From the NCBI GenBank assembly GCA_947500775.1, contig CANMTD010000002.1, forward strand, positions 62,001-126,000: 64,000 nucleotides of DNA, in the 5' to 3' direction. How positions within the stretch are numbered: the first letter of the stretch is position 1; each line of letters starts with the position of its first letter. The notes under the pieces were generated by a model, which had not been told where the DNA came from, ran no database searches, and saw nothing but the letters and a program-made list of their open reading frames with translations. Both the position numbers and the translations under genes were made by a program. Of the stretch, positions 60,973 to 64,000 are shown piece after piece. This DNA is from an uncultured Paracoccaceae bacterium (lineage in GTDB: Bacteria; Pseudomonadota; Alphaproteobacteria; Rhodobacterales; Rhodobacteraceae).

Positions 60973-61969
60973 TGCGGGGGGTTCCTGTTGCGGGGTCCCA
61001 GAAACAGGCCGCATCATGCGATGGCCCCACGCCCCGGCGTTTCGGGTTTTCGCGGTCGCAGCGGTCGAACCGATGCAGGCAGCGTGCCCGGAACGCGCAG
61101 GCGACGGGCGGATCGGCCAGAATGGGCGGCTGACCTTCGATCACGCTCAGCTTTTCGTCGCGCGCGCCGGTGATATGCGGGATCGTTTTCAGCAGGGCGC
61201 GGGTATAGGGGTGCTGCGGATTAGCGAACAATTCCTTCACCGGGGCCTGTTCGACGATCTGACCGCCGTACATCACGATCACCCGGTCCGCGATCCCGGC
61301 GATGACGCCCAGATCATGGGTGATCCAGATCACCGCCATGCCCAGTCGTTGGCGCAATTCTTTCATCAATTCAAGGATTTGCGCCTGAATGGTAACGTCC
61401 AGCGCCGTGGTCGGTTCATCGGCGATCAGAACATCGGGGTCGCAGGCCAGCGCGATGGCGATCATCACCCGCTGGCGCATCCCGCCGGAAAACTGGTGCG
61501 GATAATCGCCAAGCCGCCGCTTGGCATCGGGAATGCCGACAAGTTCCAGCAATTCGCAGGCGCGCACGCGGGCCTCGGCCCGGTTCAGCCCCATGTGTTT
61601 CCTCAGCGGCTCCATGATCTGATAGCCGACCGTGAACACCGGGTTCAGCGAGGTCATCGGGTCCTGAAAGACAAATCCGATCCGCGCGCCGCGCAATTCG
61701 CGCAGCCGTTCTTCCTTGACGGCCAGCAGGTCTTCGCCATTGAACAGAACGCTTCCGTCACGCACCTCGGCGGGCGGTGAGGGCAACAGGCCGATCAGCG
61801 ACATCATGGTGACGGATTTTCCAGACCCGCTTTCCCCAACCACGCCCAAAAGCTCACCGGCTTTCAGATCAAAGCTGACGGAATTCACCGCGTGCACTTC
61901 GCCCGATCGTGTCAGAAACACGGTCTTAAGATCCTTGACGTCAAGGACAGGCATACCCCCGTCGGGCAT
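60965..61969 (-). CDS. Peptide-class ABC transporter ATP-binding protein (DppD/OppD-like)
   Basis: First gene of the ABC operon, 334 residues. Walker A is [18 protein letters not shown] near residue 44, the Q-loop [14 protein letters not shown] near 100, signature [16 protein letters not shown] near 155 and Walker [13 protein letters not shown] near 175. The C-terminal domain has [19 protein letters not shown] near 290. The start may be 61969 or the Met five codons later (61954). The order D-F-A-B-C on one strand gives a complete importer. Confidence 0.92.
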   Translation of the reverse strand: MPDGGMPVLDVKDLKTVFLTRSGEVHAVNSVSFDLKAGELLGVVGESGSGKSVTMMSLIGLLPSPPAEVRDGSVLFNGEDLLAVKEERLRELRGARIGFVFQDPMTSLNPVFTVGYQIMEPLRKHMGLNRAEARVRACELLELVGIPDAKRRLGDYPHQFSGGMRQRVMIAIALACDPDVLIADEPTTALDVTIQAQILELMKELRQRLGMAVIWITHDLGVIAGIADRVIVMYGGQIVEQAPVKELFANPQHPYTRALLKTIPHITGARDEKLSVIEGQPPILADPPVACAFRARCLHRFDRCDRENPKRRGVGPSHDAACFWDPATGTPRNA

Positions 61970-62035
61970 AAGAACTCCCTAAGCAGTTCAATTGTAATTG
62001 TTTTTTTGACGAACAGTCGTTGCTGATCGCAGGTT

Positions 62036-62054
62036 GTGCTTAAATTGGTAGCAC
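62036..62054. promoter_or_regulatory. Short inverted repeat in the divergent ABC/peptidase region
   Basis: GTGCT (62036-62040) and AGCAC (62050-62054) form a small inverted repeat in the AT-rich region between the divergent ABC operon and the M20 peptidase genes. It could be an operator for shared control; the arms are short and chance is possible. Confidence 0.3.
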
Positions 62055-62201
62055 GATTTTTGGGGTCGGCAACCTCTATCTGAATGGATTTGAGGCGACG
62101 GCGAATATTTTCTTATCAAACGGTCAATAGTTGGGCGAACCGGCTTGACCATTGGCGTTCGGCGGATCACGCTACCTTTCGAACAACAGCGGGAGCTGCC
62201 A

Positions 62202-63368
62202 ATGGGTCGACAGATGTCGCCGCGCCAATTGCTTGAAAAACTTGTCTCTTTTCCGACGGTTAGCCGAGATAGCAACCTTGATCTGATCGACTGGGTCGAA
62301 GAATATCTGGCCCATTTCGGCATCGTTGCAACCCGGGTGCCGAACCCCGATGGCACCAAGGCCAGCCTCTATGCCCATGCGGGTCCGCAGGTTGCGGGCG
62401 GGGTGATCCTGTCGGGGCATTCCGATGTGGTGCCGGTCGACGGGCAGGCATGGGACACCGACCCGTTTGTCGTGACCGAAAAGGACGGCAAACTTTACGG
62501 GCGCGGCACCTGCGACATGAAGGGGTTCGATGCGCTGGCGCTGTGGGCGCTGGTCGAGGCGCATGTCCACGGCGTGAACCGGCCGCTGCAATTCGCGCTG
62601 TCCTATGACGAAGAGATTGGCTGTACCGGCGCGCCGCCGATGATCGATCACATGCGCGCCAGCGGTATGCCCATTGCCGAACTGGTGATCGTTGGCGAAC
62701 CGTCGATGATGAAGACCGTCACCGGCCACAAGGGCAGCGCCGGTTTCCGCACTCATGTCAAAGGGTTCGAGGTGCACAGTTCGCTGATGCACACCGGCGT
62801 TTCGGCGATCATGCAGGCGGCCAGGCTGATCGACTGGGCCAACCAGATGAACGCCCGAAATCAGGCGCGCCCGCCGTCGGATACAGATGCGATATTCGAA
62901 CCGCCGTTCACCACGGTGCATGTGGGCACGATATCGGGCGGCACCGCCCATAACATCACTGCGGCAGATTGCCATTTCAATCTGGATTTCAGATGCGTGC
63001 CCAGCGAAACGCCCGACGATTGGCGCGACGCCTATTTCGCGCGGATCAAAGAGATCGAACAGGACATGCAGGCGGTGCACCCGGACACCCGGATCGAGGT
63101 CGAACAATATTTCCATATCCCCGGCCTGAAACCCGAAAAGGGCGGCGCGGCCGAGGCGCTTGTGCGCAAGCTTACCGGTGACAATGGCACCCATGTCGTC
63201 AGCTATGGCACCGAGGCGGGTCAGTTTCAGGAACGCGGATATTCCGCCGTGGTCTGTGGCCCCGGCGATATCGCGCAGGCCCATCAACCCAATGAATTTC
63301 TGTCCATTGCCCAGTTGGACGAGGGAGCTATGTTCATGTCCCGTCTGCTGAGCCATCTCAAGGAGTAG
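62202..63368 (+). CDS. argE: M20 family acetylornithine deacetylase-like amidohydrolase
   Basis: Di-zinc amidohydrolase of 388 residues, most like ArgE, which removes acetyl from N-acetylornithine. Metal and catalytic residues are seen in ILSGHSDVVPVDG (His near 72, Asp two later), GRGTCDMKGFDALAL (Asp near 105) and SYDEEIGCTGAP (Glu-Glu near 135). VGEPSMMKTVTGHKG near 168 follows, and AQAHQPNEFLSI near the end holds the last His. GGGAG before ATG 62202 decides the start. Location beside a peptide ABC operon and another M20 gene suggests use on imported acyl-amino acids, so the ArgE label may describe family and not pathway. Confidence 0.85.
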   Translation: MGRQMSPRQLLEKLVSFPTVSRDSNLDLIDWVEEYLAHFGIVATRVPNPDGTKASLYAHAGPQVAGGVILSGHSDVVPVDGQAWDTDPFVVTEKDGKLYGRGTCDMKGFDALALWALVEAHVHGVNRPLQFALSYDEEIGCTGAPPMIDHMRASGMPIAELVIVGEPSMMKTVTGHKGSAGFRTHVKGFEVHSSLMHTGVSAIMQAARLIDWANQMNARNQARPPSDTDAIFEPPFTTVHVGTISGGTAHNITAADCHFNLDFRCVPSETPDDWRDAYFARIKEIEQDMQAVHPDTRIEVEQYFHIPGLKPEKGGAAEALVRKLTGDNGTHVVSYGTEAGQFQERGYSAVVCGPGDIAQAHQPNEFLSIAQLDEGAMFMSRLLSHLKE

Positions 63369-63373
63369 CTTCC

Positions 63374-64000
63374 GTGCCCATCAAGAATCGCATCGCCGAA
63401 ATGAAAGAGGAAATCGCCGCCTGGCGGCAGGATTTCCACGAACATCCTGAATTGCAGTTCGACACCCACCGCACCTCGGCGCGGGTGGCCGAATTGCTGT
63501 GGGAATTCGGCTGTGACGAGGTGGTGACCGGTATCGGGCGCACCGGCGTTGTCGGCGTCATCAAGGGCAAAAGCGACAGTTCGGGCAAGGTGATCGGGTT
63601 GCGCGCCGACATGGACGCGCTGCCGATTCTAGAGGCGACGGGCGTGGACTATGCCTCGAAAACGCCGGGTAAGATGCACGCCTGCGGCCATGACGGCCAT
63701 ACCGCGATGTTGCTGGGCGGCGCGAAATACCTGGCCGAAACCCGCAATTTCGACGGCACCGCCATCGTCATCTTTCAGCCCGCCGAAGAAGGCGGCGCCG
63801 GCGGCAAGGAAATGTGCGATGACGGGTTGATGGAACGTTTCAGAATTCAAGAGGTCTATGGTCTGCACAACATGCCCGGCATCCCCGTCGGTCATTTCGC
63901 GATCCGCACCGGCACGATCATGGCCGCAGCCGATGAATTCGAAATCACCGTGACCGGCAAGGGCGGGCATGCCGCCTATCCGCATCTGTGTATCGACACC
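63374..64000 (+). CDS. M20 family amidohydrolase, hippurate hydrolase/aminoacylase type (cut by window edge)
   Basis: Metal-dependent N-acyl amino acid or amino acid amide hydrolase. Only the first 209 codons are in the window. It opens RIAEMKEEIAAWRQDFHEHP and contains GLRADMDALPI near residue 76, MHACGHDGHTAML near 99 (Cys and His metal ligands), IFQPAEEGGAGG near 133 (Glu pair) and YGLHNMPG near 162, the full N-terminal pattern of the M20D/hippurate hydrolase group. The GTG at 63374 lies eight bases after AGGAG and only five bases after the ArgE-like stop, so the two genes are an operon. An in-frame ATG at 63401 is the alternative start. Confidence 0.9.
   Translation, partial: MPIKNRIAEMKEEIAAWRQDFHEHPELQFDTHRTSARVAELLWEFGCDEVVTGIGRTGVVGVIKGKSDSSGKVIGLRADMDALPILEATGVDYASKTPGKMHACGHDGHTAMLLGGAKYLAETRNFDGTAIVIFQPAEEGGAGGKEMCDDGLMERFRIQEVYGLHNMPGIPVGHFAIRTGTIMAAADEFEITVTGKGGHAAYPHLCIDT

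Noticed and set aside
1-64000. CRISPR arrays, insertion sequences, integrases and attachment sites
   Set aside because: No spaced direct repeats, transposase-like proteins or terminal inverted repeats with target duplications were seen; the lysis cassette alone does not indicate a prophage.

Overview
The window is a contiguous piece of a GC-rich alphaproteobacterial chromosome. It is most likely from the order Rhodobacterales (Roseobacter/Paracoccaceae group). Reasons: a VPLPA-CTERM protein, a complete Entner-Doudoroff pair, a CcmE/CcmF/CcmH cytochrome c maturation cluster, a DUF3422 protein, a coupled rRNA methyltransferase/PIN pair of the kind seen in Rhodobacter, and a phage-like holin/muramidase cassette that resembles the gene transfer agent lysis genes of this group. 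No insertion sequence, CRISPR array, integrase or rRNA operon is visible. Genes are tightly packed, often joined by ATGA stop/start overlaps, and no gene-free stretch exceeds about 300 bases.

Layout. 1-4.3 kb: a LysR regulator (cut by the window edge) divergent from a fused indolepyruvate ferredoxin oxidoreductase, with a palindromic operator between them. 4.3-7.8 kb: acyltransferase, glutamate racemase, a surface-anchored VPLPA protein and argC. 7.8-12.2 kb: ccmE, a muramidase-holin-small membrane protein cassette, then ccmF and ccmH. 12.2-15.5 kb: an enoyl-CoA hydratase and the edd-eda pair behind a LacI-type operator. 15.7-18.4 kb: rRNA methyltransferase, PIN protein, M48 protease and tRNA-Gly(CCC). 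18.4-24.5 kb: a one-carbon module (corrinoid activator, methyltetrahydrofolate methyltransferase, methylenetetrahydrofolate reductase, small 'virulence factor' protein) interrupted by a membrane protein and a lipoprotein. 24.8-29 kb: Ppx/GppA, RlmE, a mutarotase-like protein, an ECF sigma factor and an EF-hand protein. 29-31.6 kb: ilvBN with a leader peptide/terminator attenuator. 31.8-38.8 kb: an ABC-F protein, two paralogous outer-membrane barrels around an uncharacterised protein, a PEP mutase-like protein coupled to Ada, and a LysM protein. 38.9-41.1 kb: two coupled Gfo/Idh/MocA oxidoreductases. 41.3-46.1 kb: a Cys-codon leader ORF, cysS, a 40-codon linker ORF, cimA, a methyltransferase and an NDUFAF6-like protein. 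46.1-49.4 kb: a small HTH-like ORF, MFS transporter, AlkA-like glycosylase, esterase and an AT-rich BamE-like lipoprotein. 49.6-52.3 kb: a periplasmic molybdenum hydroxylase pair. 52.5-56.1 kb: DUF3422, then a secreted subtilase followed by a small two-cysteine secreted protein. 56.2-64 kb: a dipeptide-type ABC operon divergent from two M20 peptidases.

The genes are mostly housekeeping, but several control regions stand out. Branched-chain amino acid synthesis is represented twice (ilvBN and cimA), and cimA is chained to cysS. Two candidate ribosome-stalling leaders are present: an Ile/Leu/Val leader before ilvBN and a Cys leader before cysS that appears to be leaderless. The most unusual protein-level candidates are the lysis cassette inside the ccm cluster and the subtilase/small-protein pair, whose layout recalls subtilase AB5 toxins.

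All function calls are from reading the sequence; no searches were run. Start codons were chosen from Shine-Dalgarno spacing and family start positions and may be off by a few codons.
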